NCBI GenBank assembly: GCA_015492875.1
Contig: WGEI01000087.1
Coordinates: forward strand, 1-9,719
Direction of reading: 5' to 3'
DNA: 9,719 nucleotides
Source of the DNA: Anaerolineae bacterium
Lineage (GTDB): Bacteria > Chloroflexota > Anaerolineae > Aggregatilineales > Phototrophicaceae
The notes beneath the pieces are model-generated. The model was not told where the DNA came from. It saw nothing but the letters and a program-made list of their open reading frames with translations, and did not search any database. Each line of letters starts with the position of its first letter. Within the stretch, counting starts at the first letter, position 1. Shown piece after piece: positions 1 through 6,819 of the stretch. The translations under genes were made by a program, and so were the position numbers.

Positions 1-529
1 CTATTTGTTCATACCATCCTGCCCATACGTTCAAGGCAACAATCAGCACAATTGGCGCTAGGGCGGCTGATAGATAAAGCGCCCATGTGGCCATGAGCGC
101 ATCACTACCGAGTACAAAATAAACACTACCAGCAGAAACAAGCAGTAAGCCAGCCCCATGCGCCCAAGCGATAGCTTCCACCAACATAGGGCGCGCCAAC
201 AAAGCCAGAGCAGTAATTAGACCAACGATTAAAGCAGGTTGGGCAGCAGCTAAATAGGCAAAGATCGCAACGTAAGCGATATCGCCAATGAGTAGGGTAT
301 AGGGTAAGGCAGAGCGCAAACTGTGGGTATAAAGCATAGTCGTGTAAACAATGTTAGCAATGAGACCAACCAGCAACAAAACACCAATATCTGATAACCA
401 CGCATCTGGCTCGAAACTACGCCCTAGAGCAAGGAAAAGCGCGGCTATAGACACGATAAGCAACGCCCACCGCAGCCAGAATAGGTTCTTCTGTGGAGAA
501 CTTACAGAACGCGCTGTATTGTTTCCCAT
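1..529 (-). CDS. Multi-pass membrane protein, N-terminal part (cut by window edge)
   Basis: A minus-strand reading frame starts at an ATG at 529-527 and stays open to the window edge (176 residues seen). I chose this start because AGGA lies 7 bases upstream and an in-frame TAG lies just before it. After a polar N-terminus of about 15 residues the protein is almost entirely hydrophobic, with roughly five to six membrane segments near residues 16-36, 47-66, 76-95, 98-112, 122-141 and 149-170. The last visible residues (WAGWYEQ) look like the exit from the membrane into a cytoplasmic part. Such N-terminal membrane modules often precede GAF, histidine kinase or GGDEF domains in bacterial sensors. 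The diagnostic part lies outside the window, so that role is inference only. The gene lies 119 bases downstream of the CoA-transferase gene on the same strand, and I see no convincing promoter or terminator in that gap. Confidence 0.75.
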   Translation of the reverse strand, partial: MGNNTARSVSSPQKNLFWLRWALLIVSIAALFLALGRSFEPDAWLSDIGVLLLVGLIANIVYTTMLYTHSLRSALPYTLLIGDIAYVAIFAYLAAAQPALIVGLITALALLARPMLVEAIAWAHGAGLLLVSAGSVYFVLGSDALMATWALYLSAALAPIVLIVALNVWAGWYEQI

Positions 530-648
530 GTATCCATCCTACTCAATTTATAGCGCTTACCATCTTTACCCTACCATAAGTTCTATATCGTGAAACAAAG
601 AAACGTTGATAAAGTGTAAAATTGTTGTGAAAAACTCAACACCTTTGC

Positions 649-1854
649 TCAAATAGCCCCATTGGTGCGGTACTTCTCAATGTCAGATGCGGTTAATTGT
701 AGCACTTCCTGTAAAATTTGTTCGGTGTGTTCGCCAAGCGCGGGCGGAGGATAGCGAATTTCAGCAGGTGTACGAGATAGATGAACGGGCATTCCCAACA
801 AAGAAACAAGTGCGCCATTTTTGAGGTGGGTTTGTTGAATTAAGCCGCGCGCTTGAGCATGTGGGTCTTGCAAAGCCTCTGCAACGGTGTTAATCGGCCC
901 GCAGGGGATACCCGCTTGAACAAGGCGTTCTATCCAATAGCCAACAGGATGGCGCTTAAATTCGGCTTGTAGCAAGGGAATGAGAATCTCCCGATTTTGC
1001 ACGCGGGCGGGGTTCGTAGCAAAGCGCACATCATGAAAGAGGTCTGGGCGTTTCAATAGTGTACATAGAGCTGCATATTGGCCATCATTGCCAACAGCCA
1101 CCACAAACTGGCCGTCTGAAGCATCAAAAACTTGATATGGCACAATGTTGGGGTGTTGGTTGCCTAAACGGGGCGGAGTTTGTCCAGAAATCAGATAGTT
1201 ACTGGCGACATTGACCAGCGCAGCAAGCTGTGTGTCTAATAAGCTCACGTCGATATATTGCCCTTGCCCTGTCGTTTCGCTATGCCTCAAAGCCGCTTGA
1301 ATAGCATTAGCGGCATAAAGGCCAGCGATGACATCAGAAATAGCAACGCCCACTTTATATGGTTCGCCGTCTGCTGGGCCAGTGATGGACATGAGGCCGC
1401 TCATTGCCTGTACGACATAATCATAGCCGGGGCGCTGGCTATAAGGGCCGGTTTGACCGAAACCGGTGATGCTACAGTACACTAAGCGCGGGTTCATGGG
1501 TTGCAAGTTTACATAATCGAGGCCAAAATGCGCCATCTGGCCAATTTTGAAATTTTCGATGACAACATGGCTATGGCGCGCTAGTTCGCGGGCGAGGGCG
1601 CGGCCATCTTCTGTTTTGAGGTTAAGGGTTAAGCTGCGTTTATTACGATTGACGCTGAGAAAATAGGCGCTTTGAGCATCCGTACCATCTCCTGCCCATG
1701 GCGGCCCCCATTGACGGGTATCGTCACCGCGTTTAGGATGTTCTATCTTGATAACATCTGCACCTAAATCCGCCAATAACATAGTACATAGTGGGCCGGC
1801 AAGCACACGGGTAAAATCGAGAATGCGAACGCCTTCAAGGGGTAGTGTTGTCAT
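649..1854 (-). CDS. CaiB/BaiF family III CoA-transferase
   Basis: The protein has 401 residues, the usual length for a family III CoA-transferase. These enzymes move CoA between acyl or carboxylic acids through aspartyl-CoA and glutamyl-anhydride intermediates in the cytoplasm. Visible signatures in order are LEGVRILDFTRVLAGP near the N-terminus, the ADLGADVIKIE stretch (28-38), the NRNKRSLTLNLK block (69-80), and SITGFGQTGP (128-137). The PGYD..VQAMSGLMSITG region (142-159) follows, then AISD (D174), which matches the catalytic aspartate position of formyl-CoA transferase. GQGQYIDVSLLD (196-207) and GIPCGPINTVAEAL (315-328) are also typical. The substrate cannot be told from sequence: formyl-CoA transferase, carnitine, benzylsuccinate, racemase and mesaconyl branches all share these motifs. 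The ATG at 1854 has only a weak ribosome-binding site. The gene is separated from the upstream tRNA by a terminator, so it is probably transcribed from its own promoter. Confidence 0.93.
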   Translation of the reverse strand: MTTLPLEGVRILDFTRVLAGPLCTMLLADLGADVIKIEHPKRGDDTRQWGPPWAGDGTDAQSAYFLSVNRNKRSLTLNLKTEDGRALARELARHSHVVIENFKIGQMAHFGLDYVNLQPMNPRLVYCSITGFGQTGPYSQRPGYDYVVQAMSGLMSITGPADGEPYKVGVAISDVIAGLYAANAIQAALRHSETTGQGQYIDVSLLDTQLAALVNVASNYLISGQTPPRLGNQHPNIVPYQVFDASDGQFVVAVGNDGQYAALCTLLKRPDLFHDVRFATNPARVQNREILIPLLQAEFKRHPVGYWIERLVQAGIPCGPINTVAEALQDPHAQARGLIQQTHLKNGALVSLLGMPVHLSRTPAEIRYPPPALGEHTEQILQEVLQLTASDIEKYRTNGAI

Positions 1855-1891
1855 GTGATTAAACTTTCATGTTCCTTGCAACTATATTGGC

Positions 1892-1921
1892 ATTGTAAGC
1901 GAGATGGAGGAAATTTGTGTA
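1892..1921 (-). promoter_or_regulatory. Possible promoter of the CoA-transferase gene
   Basis: On the minus strand a TACAAT -10-like box (1897-1892) lies 18 bases downstream of TACACA (1921-1916), a four-of-six match to the -35 consensus. It sits between the tRNA terminator and the CoA-transferase start, where a promoter is needed. The -35 match is weak, so this is a suggestion only. Confidence 0.35.
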
Positions 1922-1926
1922 TATGC

Positions 1927-1954
1927 AAAAAGCCCTCTTTTTGCAGAGGGCTTT
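1927..1954 (-). terminator. Intrinsic terminator downstream of tRNA-Val
   Basis: A perfect 10-bp stem (1945-1954 with 1929-1938, AAAGCCCTCT / AGAGGGCTTT when read on the minus strand) encloses a 6-base loop. The T run extends to 1927. It begins three bases after the tRNA discriminator base, so it ends the tRNA transcript and insulates the CoA-transferase gene. Confidence 0.9.
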
Positions 1955-1957
1955 AGA

Positions 1958-2031
<74 letters not shown>

Positions 2032-2043
2032 GTGATGTTGAGC

Positions 2044-2072
2044 AGTATACCATGTATCCATCGCTGAAACAA
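2044..2072 (-). promoter_or_regulatory. Promoter of tRNA-Val
   Basis: On the minus strand TTGTTT (2072-2067) and TATACT (2049-2044) are spaced by 17 bases. The expected start of transcription is near 2037, about six bases before the mature tRNA 5' end. The -10 box is a good match and the -35 only partial. The element points away from the lipoprotein gene and overlaps the longest possible reading of that gene. Confidence 0.65.
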
Positions 2073-2090
2073 GGTTTATTGAGGGAAAAT

Positions 2091-2885
2091 TTGAATAAAT
2101 CAAATGCATTTTTCAACCTATTATGGGCGATTGTGGTGGTTATATTAGGCGGCTGCCAAATGAGTAATGCCGCCCTTCCAATACCATTAGCAACTACCCC
2201 AACGGCGGCACACATATCGGGATGGATACCCATCACTGATGGTCTATCATGGCGCACGCTAACCCCAGAAAGCAACATATTGCAACAAGTCATCGCCTTA
2301 AAAATTGACCCCGCGCATTATCGCTTTCGGGCGCATTACCAAGCAGGGCAACCATTAGGCATGTATGAGTGGCAAGCGCAATACCCGCAAGCGGTAGCGT
2401 TCATCAACGCCAACTTTTTTACACCGGAAAATACCATTACAGGCTTGCTTGTGGCTGATGGTGTGGCATATGGAACGGCCTATCAGGGATTTGGGGGATG
2501 GTTCAGCGTGATTAACGGGACGCCCCGCGTGCGTTCTACTGCGCTTGAACCTTACCAAGGTGAACTAATGGAACAAGCAATTCAAGCATTTCCCATGTTA
2601 ATCGCTAACGGCGCAATAGTTTATAATGCCAATCAAACAGACCGCACTACACGACGAACAGCTATCGCACAGGATAAGAACGGACACATTATTCTGTTGG
2701 CGACACCCCTAACAGGCATTCGACTAGAGAGTTTAAGCCGATTGCTGGTACAAGAAGACCTTCAAATCGTCAACGCTTTTAACCTAGATGGCGGCGGCTC
2801 TACCATGATGTATATACGACCGAATGATTTTCGTTTAACTTCTTTTGACCCAGTTCCCGCAATTCTGGCAATTTACCCACAATAG
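2091..2885 (+). CDS. Lipoprotein with phosphodiester glycosidase (NAGPA/DUF2233) domain
   Basis: I prefer the TTG at 2091 (264 residues). GAGGG lies 5 bases upstream, and the start yields a compact lipoprotein signal: a short polar n-region, a hydrophobic core FFNLLWAIVVVI and a lipobox LGGC with the cysteine at residue 22. The alternative ATG at 2052 adds 13 residues, has no clear ribosome-binding site, and would place the tRNA promoter inside the gene. The mature part matches the NAGPA family (PF09992): FINANFF (residues 104-110), a TRRTAIAQD segment (187-195) and the hallmark NLDGGGST (231-238). The founding member removes N-acetylglucosamine from a phosphodiester. Bacterial members act on cell-surface or exopolysaccharide sugar phosphates, mostly without known substrate. 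The protein should sit on the outer face of the cytoplasmic membrane or in the envelope. It is a single gene, with an independent operon starting 75 bases downstream. Confidence 0.88.
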   Translation: MNKSNAFFNLLWAIVVVILGGCQMSNAALPIPLATTPTAAHISGWIPITDGLSWRTLTPESNILQQVIALKIDPAHYRFRAHYQAGQPLGMYEWQAQYPQAVAFINANFFTPENTITGLLVADGVAYGTAYQGFGGWFSVINGTPRVRSTALEPYQGELMEQAIQAFPMLIANGAIVYNANQTDRTTRRTAIAQDKNGHIILLATPLTGIRLESLSRLLVQEDLQIVNAFNLDGGGSTMMYIRPNDFRLTSFDPVPAILAIYPQ

Positions 2886-2890
2886 ATGGT

Positions 2891-2920
2891 TTTTCATTCC
2901 CCGACTTACTTGGGTATACT
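2891..2920 (+). promoter_or_regulatory. Probable promoter of the molybdoenzyme-like operon
   Basis: TATACT at 2915-2920 is a good -10 box. TTTTCA at 2891-2896, with an 18-base spacer, matches the -35 consensus at four of six positions. Transcription would begin near 2927 and give a leader of about 34 nt to the ATG at 2961. Confidence 0.5.
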
Positions 2921-2960
2921 CATGAGACATTAGCGTGTATTGGTGATTAAAGGCAAAGGT

Positions 2961-3818
2961 ATGAGTAAACCAAAACAATATTTCCGCCCATCAACGCTTG
3001 AAGAAGCACTTGAGTTAGCCATAAAACCGGGATATATCGCCATAGCACGGGGCGCACCGTTTTTAGGCGAGGTGCTATTGCCCTATGATGCAGTGGTCGA
3101 TTTACAGGACATTGCTGAGCTTTCAACAAAAATACATGATGAAGAGAATATCTATTTAGGCGGCAATCTATCATTGCAAAGCGTCATCACTTGGGAACAT
3201 ACCCCAGAATTGCTCAAGGCCTCAATAACGCGGAGCATCCCGCTGAACCTGCGAAACGGCACAAGCGTTGGGGAGAGTTTAACGGGGCGCTATATTATGA
3301 CGGAGTGGATAGCCATGCTAACCGCAATGGGGGCAATGATAGAGCATGCGGGAAGTTTAGGCGATGAGACACAACTCAACTTTTGGGAGCAATCCGTTCC
3401 AGAGTTCGTCAACTATCTCCACGCCCATGGCCACCACTATCAGGGTGTAGTCAAGGGCGTGCGCATTCCTGCGCCAACTTCCAGCAGCCACTTTGGGGCA
3501 GCGCATATCGCCCGCACGCCCGGCGATGTTGCCATTATCAACGCGGCAGTACGGGTACAAATAGAGGGCAATCTAGTGGCACATGCTACTGCAGCGCTTT
3601 GTGGGGCATCGCAAGAGGTTGTGCTACCGCTAGAGTTATCCCCGTTAATCGGCGCACCTTTAACCAAAGAGGCGATAGCAGCAGCAAGTAATTTCGCAGA
3701 AGAAAACAGCCAACCAATCAGTGACTATAAGGGCAGCGCAACCTATCGCCGTGCGATGGCGGGCGTTTTGGTGCGGCGCGCCCTAAACATGTGTGTTGAA
3801 AAAATCAACCAGACTTAA
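2961..3818 (+). CDS. CoxM-like FAD-subunit homologue of a molybdenum hydroxylase, FAD motifs degenerate
   Basis: I chose the ATG at 2961 (285 residues) because AAAGG lies 7 bases upstream. TTG 2940 and GTG 2943 are in frame but lack a comparable site. The length and layout fit the medium subunit of xanthine dehydrogenase family enzymes, which normally binds FAD and passes electrons from iron-sulfur clusters to the acceptor. The N-terminal FAD-PCMH-like part (about 1-165) contains VVDLQDIAEL (45-54) and IYLGGNLSLQ (64-73). The C-terminal CO-dehydrogenase flavoprotein domain has HFGAAHIARTPGDVAIINAA (177-196) and DYKGSATYRRAM..VLVRRAL (255-274). The two FAD-binding loops are not canonical. AGG(T/H) is replaced by ARGAPF (29-34), and the TIGGN/D loop reads TSVGES (101-106). 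FAD binding is therefore doubtful. The stop codon directly abuts the next open frame, so the two genes are almost certainly cotranscribed. Confidence 0.88.
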   Translation: MSKPKQYFRPSTLEEALELAIKPGYIAIARGAPFLGEVLLPYDAVVDLQDIAELSTKIHDEENIYLGGNLSLQSVITWEHTPELLKASITRSIPLNLRNGTSVGESLTGRYIMTEWIAMLTAMGAMIEHAGSLGDETQLNFWEQSVPEFVNYLHAHGHHYQGVVKGVRIPAPTSSSHFGAAHIARTPGDVAIINAAVRVQIEGNLVAHATAALCGASQEVVLPLELSPLIGAPLTKEAIAAASNFAEENSQPISDYKGSATYRRAMAGVLVRRALNMCVEKINQT

Positions 3819-3836
3819 ATGAGGGAATATTCAATT

Positions 3837-6767
3837 ATGGAAATTGATGTAACGATTAATGGCGAAGAGAAAACATGGCGAGTAGAGCCGCACGAGCGGT
3901 TATTGCGCGTTTTGCGGCGCGAGGGATATTTCAGCGTTAAGTTTGGCGATGAGCAAGGCATCAGCGGGGCGAGCGCTATTTTATTAGATGGCGAGGTGGT
4001 CAATGCGCAAACTATCCTAGCAGTGCAGGCGCATAACCATAGCATCATCACACTTGAGGGGATTGGTACATCGCGCAACTTGCACCCGCTTCAGCGAGCT
4101 TTTATCGAAACTGGCGCAATCCAATCTGGCTATAACACCCCTGCCCAAATTCTCGCAGCCTATGCCCTGCTCCAACAAAACCCCAATCCCACAGAGGCCG
4201 AAGTGCGGGAAGCATTAGCGGGGGTACTTGATAGAGAAACGGGCTATGTGAAACCCGTTCAGGCAGTTTTACGCGCGGCAGCGATGTTACGCGGCGAAGA
4301 TGTTCCCCCATATGAGCCGCTCCAACGCGCAATCCCCGCCCCGCCAGAGCTGTTTGGCAGCCCATGGCCTCTTGACACGCCCGATGAGGGCGACGTGCCA
4401 TCTGGCCATGTGACCACGCGCACCATTCCCGCAGTGGTGGTAGCGCCGCCAGAGTTGGAGAAACGTCGTACCATTGGTAAGCCAGAGCCTAAAGTTGACG
4501 CGGTGAAACTGGCAGCGGGCAAGGCGGTTTATGCTGATGATTTTGAAATGCGGGGCATGTTGCACGCCGCAATGCTCACCAGCCCCTATGCTCATGCTCG
4601 CATCAAGCACATTGATACTAGCAAAGCAAAAGCCTTGCCGGGGGTGCAGGCAGTTTTGACCTATAAGGATGTGCCGCGTGTGATGTATGCCAGTGGTGGG
4701 CAAAGCTACCCGAACCCGCACCCGTATGACCAAGTATCGCTGGATAATAAAGTGCGGCATGTTGGCGACAGAGTGGCCATTGTAGCAGCCGAAACGCCGG
4801 AGATTGCGCATGAGGCGCTGAAGCTCATTGAAGTCGAATATGAGATATTGCCAGCGGTCTTCGATCCAGTAGAAGCCATGCAAGATGGTGCACCGATTAT
4901 CCACGATGAGCCAGAAGCTATTGGCATTCACGATGCAGAGCATAATATCGTACATCACATTGATGCCTCGGCGGGTGATGCAGAGGCACAATGGGCAAAA
5001 GCGGACTATGTATTTGAGCATGAGTTCCGCACACATCAAGTACAGCAAGCCAGCATTGAACCCCATATTTGCTTGACATGGTGGGACGAGGATGACCGTT
5101 TAGTTATCCGTACCAGCACGCAAGTCCCCTTCCATGTGCGGCGGATGGTCGCCCCATTGATTAACTTGCCCGTCAAACGCATTCGCGTTGTGAAGCCACG
5201 TATTGGCGGCGGGTTCGGTGGTAAACAAGAAATGCTGATAGAAGACCTCTGCGCTCACTTAACCATTGCAACAGGGCGTCCAGTGCGGTTTGAATATACC
5301 CGTGAACAAGAATTCACCAGCGCCCGTAGCCGCCACCCGCAAGTTCAACGCTTCAAAACGGGCGTTACTAAAGATGGCGAAATCGTGGCGAGTGAATTTC
5401 ATTTAATTGGGAACACGGGCGCGTATGGCACACATGGTTTGACTGTTCAGATGGTGGCGGGTTTCCGCGCGTTGACAACCTATAACGCACCATATAGCCG
5501 TTTTGTTTGCGATGTTGTCTATACCAATATCCCGACACCGGGCGCGTATCGGGGCTATGGTGCGCCACAAGCGCTCTTTGGCCTAGAAACGCATATCGAG
5601 ATGATAGCGCATGAAATGGGGATGGATGTTGTCGAATTCAAGCGGAAAAACTGGATAAAAGTAGGTGAGCCGCTGGTGATGGCCGTCGCGCTGGGGGAAG
5701 GCAAAGAAGGCGTGCCACAAGTCGTCACCACAAGCGCTTTAGAAGAGTGTGTCAATATCGGGATGCGGGCAGTGCGTTGGGATGAAAAACGCGGCAAGAA
5801 GCGCCATGTGCACGGCAAACCTCATCTGCGTAAAGGCATTGGCATGGCCGTTTGCATGCACGGTAGCGGTATCGCGGGTTTAGATATGGGCGCGGCTAGT
5901 ATTAAGCTGAACGATGATGGCTCATTCAATTTGCATGTCGGCGCAACCGACTTAGGCACAGGCGCGGATACCGTGCTCGCCCAAATTGCAGCAGAGACCT
6001 TAGGCGTACCCGTCAACGATATAATCGTTTATGCCGCCGATACTGACCACACACCTTTTGATACAGGCGCGTATGCTTCTAGTACGACCTATATCAGCGG
6101 GGGCGCGGTACTAAAGGCAGCAGAAAAAGTGCGGGCGATGATTTTAGACCATGCTGCCCAGCATTTATTTGAGTGTTCGCCAGATGAATTGGAGATTGAC
6201 GAAGGCCATGTTATTCATCGAGATGGGCGGCGCTTCTCGCTTGAGCAAGTTGCTTTACACAGTTTGCACCAGTTCGACCAGAAACAAATTATGGCCTCAG
6301 CCAGCCATATGAGCATGGAAAGCCCGCCGCCGTTTGCCGCTCAATTTGCAGAAGTGATTGTAGATACGGAAACGGGACAAGTGACAGTAGAGCGCCTGTT
6401 AATGACCGTAGATTGCGGGATAGCGCTCAACCCGATAACTGCTGCAGGGCAGGTAGAAGGCGGCATGACGCAAGCGTTAGGTTATGCGCATTGCGAAGAA
6501 ATGGCCTATGATGCGGAAGGGCGACCACTTGCCAAAGACTTCGGCGAATATCATATTTATCGCGCGGATGAAATGCCGAAGTTAGAGGTGATTTTCGTCG
6601 AAACCTATGAGCCTAGTGGCCCTTATGGGGCAAAAGCGGTCGCCGAAATACCAAAAGACGGTGTCGCGCCTGCACTGGCTTCGGCCATTTACGATGCAAC
6701 TGGGGTGATGATACCCGAAATCCCCTATACACCAGAACGTGTTTGGCGCGCGTTACAAGGCGATTAA
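3837..6767 (+). CDS. Fused iron-sulfur-domain / molybdopterin-subunit protein of the xanthine dehydrogenase family, lacking all cluster cysteines
   Basis: I start at ATG 3837 (976 residues) because GAGGGA ends 10 bases upstream. The in-frame ATG at 3819 abuts the previous stop and has no such site. Domains in order are a ferredoxin-like domain (about 1-76), a four-helix [2Fe-2S]-type domain (about 80-150) and a linker. The a/b hammerhead domain (about 220-345) and two molybdopterin-binding domains (about 370-965) follow. The molybdopterin part keeps GGGFGGK (457-463), AYRGYGAPQ (570-578), DLGTG (705-709) and a C-terminal GAKAVAE whose E937 matches the catalytic glutamate. The CO dehydrogenase signature AYxCSFR is absent. 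In the N-terminal domains the eight cluster cysteine positions read D38, S43, S46, Q58, S97, N100, D132 and E134. There is no cysteine before residue 412. The family hydroxylates purines, aldehydes or other heterocycles using water. Substrate and activity here are unknown, and electron transfer through the usual clusters looks impossible. The fused order resembles Desulfovibrio aldehyde oxidoreductase. Confidence 0.9.
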   Translation: MEIDVTINGEEKTWRVEPHERLLRVLRREGYFSVKFGDEQGISGASAILLDGEVVNAQTILAVQAHNHSIITLEGIGTSRNLHPLQRAFIETGAIQSGYNTPAQILAAYALLQQNPNPTEAEVREALAGVLDRETGYVKPVQAVLRAAAMLRGEDVPPYEPLQRAIPAPPELFGSPWPLDTPDEGDVPSGHVTTRTIPAVVVAPPELEKRRTIGKPEPKVDAVKLAAGKAVYADDFEMRGMLHAAMLTSPYAHARIKHIDTSKAKALPGVQAVLTYKDVPRVMYASGGQSYPNPHPYDQVSLDNKVRHVGDRVAIVAAETPEIAHEALKLIEVEYEILPAVFDPVEAMQDGAPIIHDEPEAIGIHDAEHNIVHHIDASAGDAEAQWAKADYVFEHEFRTHQVQQASIEPHICLTWWDEDDRLVIRTSTQVPFHVRRMVAPLINLPVKRIRVVKPRIGGGFGGKQEMLIEDLCAHLTIATGRPVRFEYTREQEFTSARSRHPQVQRFKTGVTKDGEIVASEFHLIGNTGAYGTHGLTVQMVAGFRALTTYNAPYSRFVCDVVYTNIPTPGAYRGYGAPQALFGLETHIEMIAHEMGMDVVEFKRKNWIKVGEPLVMAVALGEGKEGVPQVVTTSALEECVNIGMRAVRWDEKRGKKRHVHGKPHLRKGIGMAVCMHGSGIAGLDMGAASIKLNDDGSFNLHVGATDLGTGADTVLAQIAAETLGVPVNDIIVYAADTDHTPFDTGAYASSTTYISGGAVLKAAEKVRAMILDHAAQHLFECSPDELEIDEGHVIHRDGRRFSLEQVALHSLHQFDQKQIMASASHMSMESPPPFAAQFAEVIVDTETGQVTVERLLMTVDCGIALNPITAAGQVEGGMTQALGYAHCEEMAYDAEGRPLAKDFGEYHIYRADEMPKLEVIFVETYEPSGPYGAKAVAEIPKDGVAPALASAIYDATGVMIPEIPYTPERVWRALQGD

Positions 6768-6775
6768 CCCGGTGT

Positions 6776-6811
6776 GGGGGCGCAAGAAACCTACAATGCG
6801 CCCCCTATTTT
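6776..6811 (+). terminator. Intrinsic terminator of the molybdoenzyme-like operon
   Basis: A perfect 9-bp GC-rich stem (GGGGGCGCA at 6776-6784, TGCGCCCCC at 6797-6805) with a 12-base loop is followed by TATTTT. It lies 9 bases after the stop codon. The facing aspartokinase gene ends at 6820. Read from that side the hairpin has no T run, so it mainly serves the plus strand. Confidence 0.75.
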
Positions 6812-6819
6812 GCTCAATC

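Noticed and set aside
351..593. Plus-strand 80-residue frame
   Set aside because: It lies antisense to the membrane protein gene, has no family signature and no ribosome-binding site, and reads as low-information sequence.
594..640. Weak hairpin TGTTG...CAACA after the CoA-transferase gene
   Set aside because: Only five base pairs with a large loop and an imperfect T run, too weak to call as a terminator.
2940..2960. Longer N-terminus for the flavin-subunit homologue starting at TTG 2940 or GTG 2943
   Set aside because: No good ribosome-binding site precedes them. AAAGG lies 7 bases before ATG 2961, and the sequence after it fits the family N-terminus.
3837..4280. Pseudogene explanation for the cysteine-free iron-sulfur domains
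   Set aside because: The frame is intact over 976 codons, non-ligand family residues are well kept, and the partner subunit is changed at matching functional sites. Decay cannot be fully excluded without homologues.
3837..6767. Carbon monoxide dehydrogenase large subunit (CoxL)
   Set aside because: The gene layout is similar, but the AYxCSFR active-site loop is absent and the matching loop reads AYRGYG, as in other molybdenum hydroxylases.
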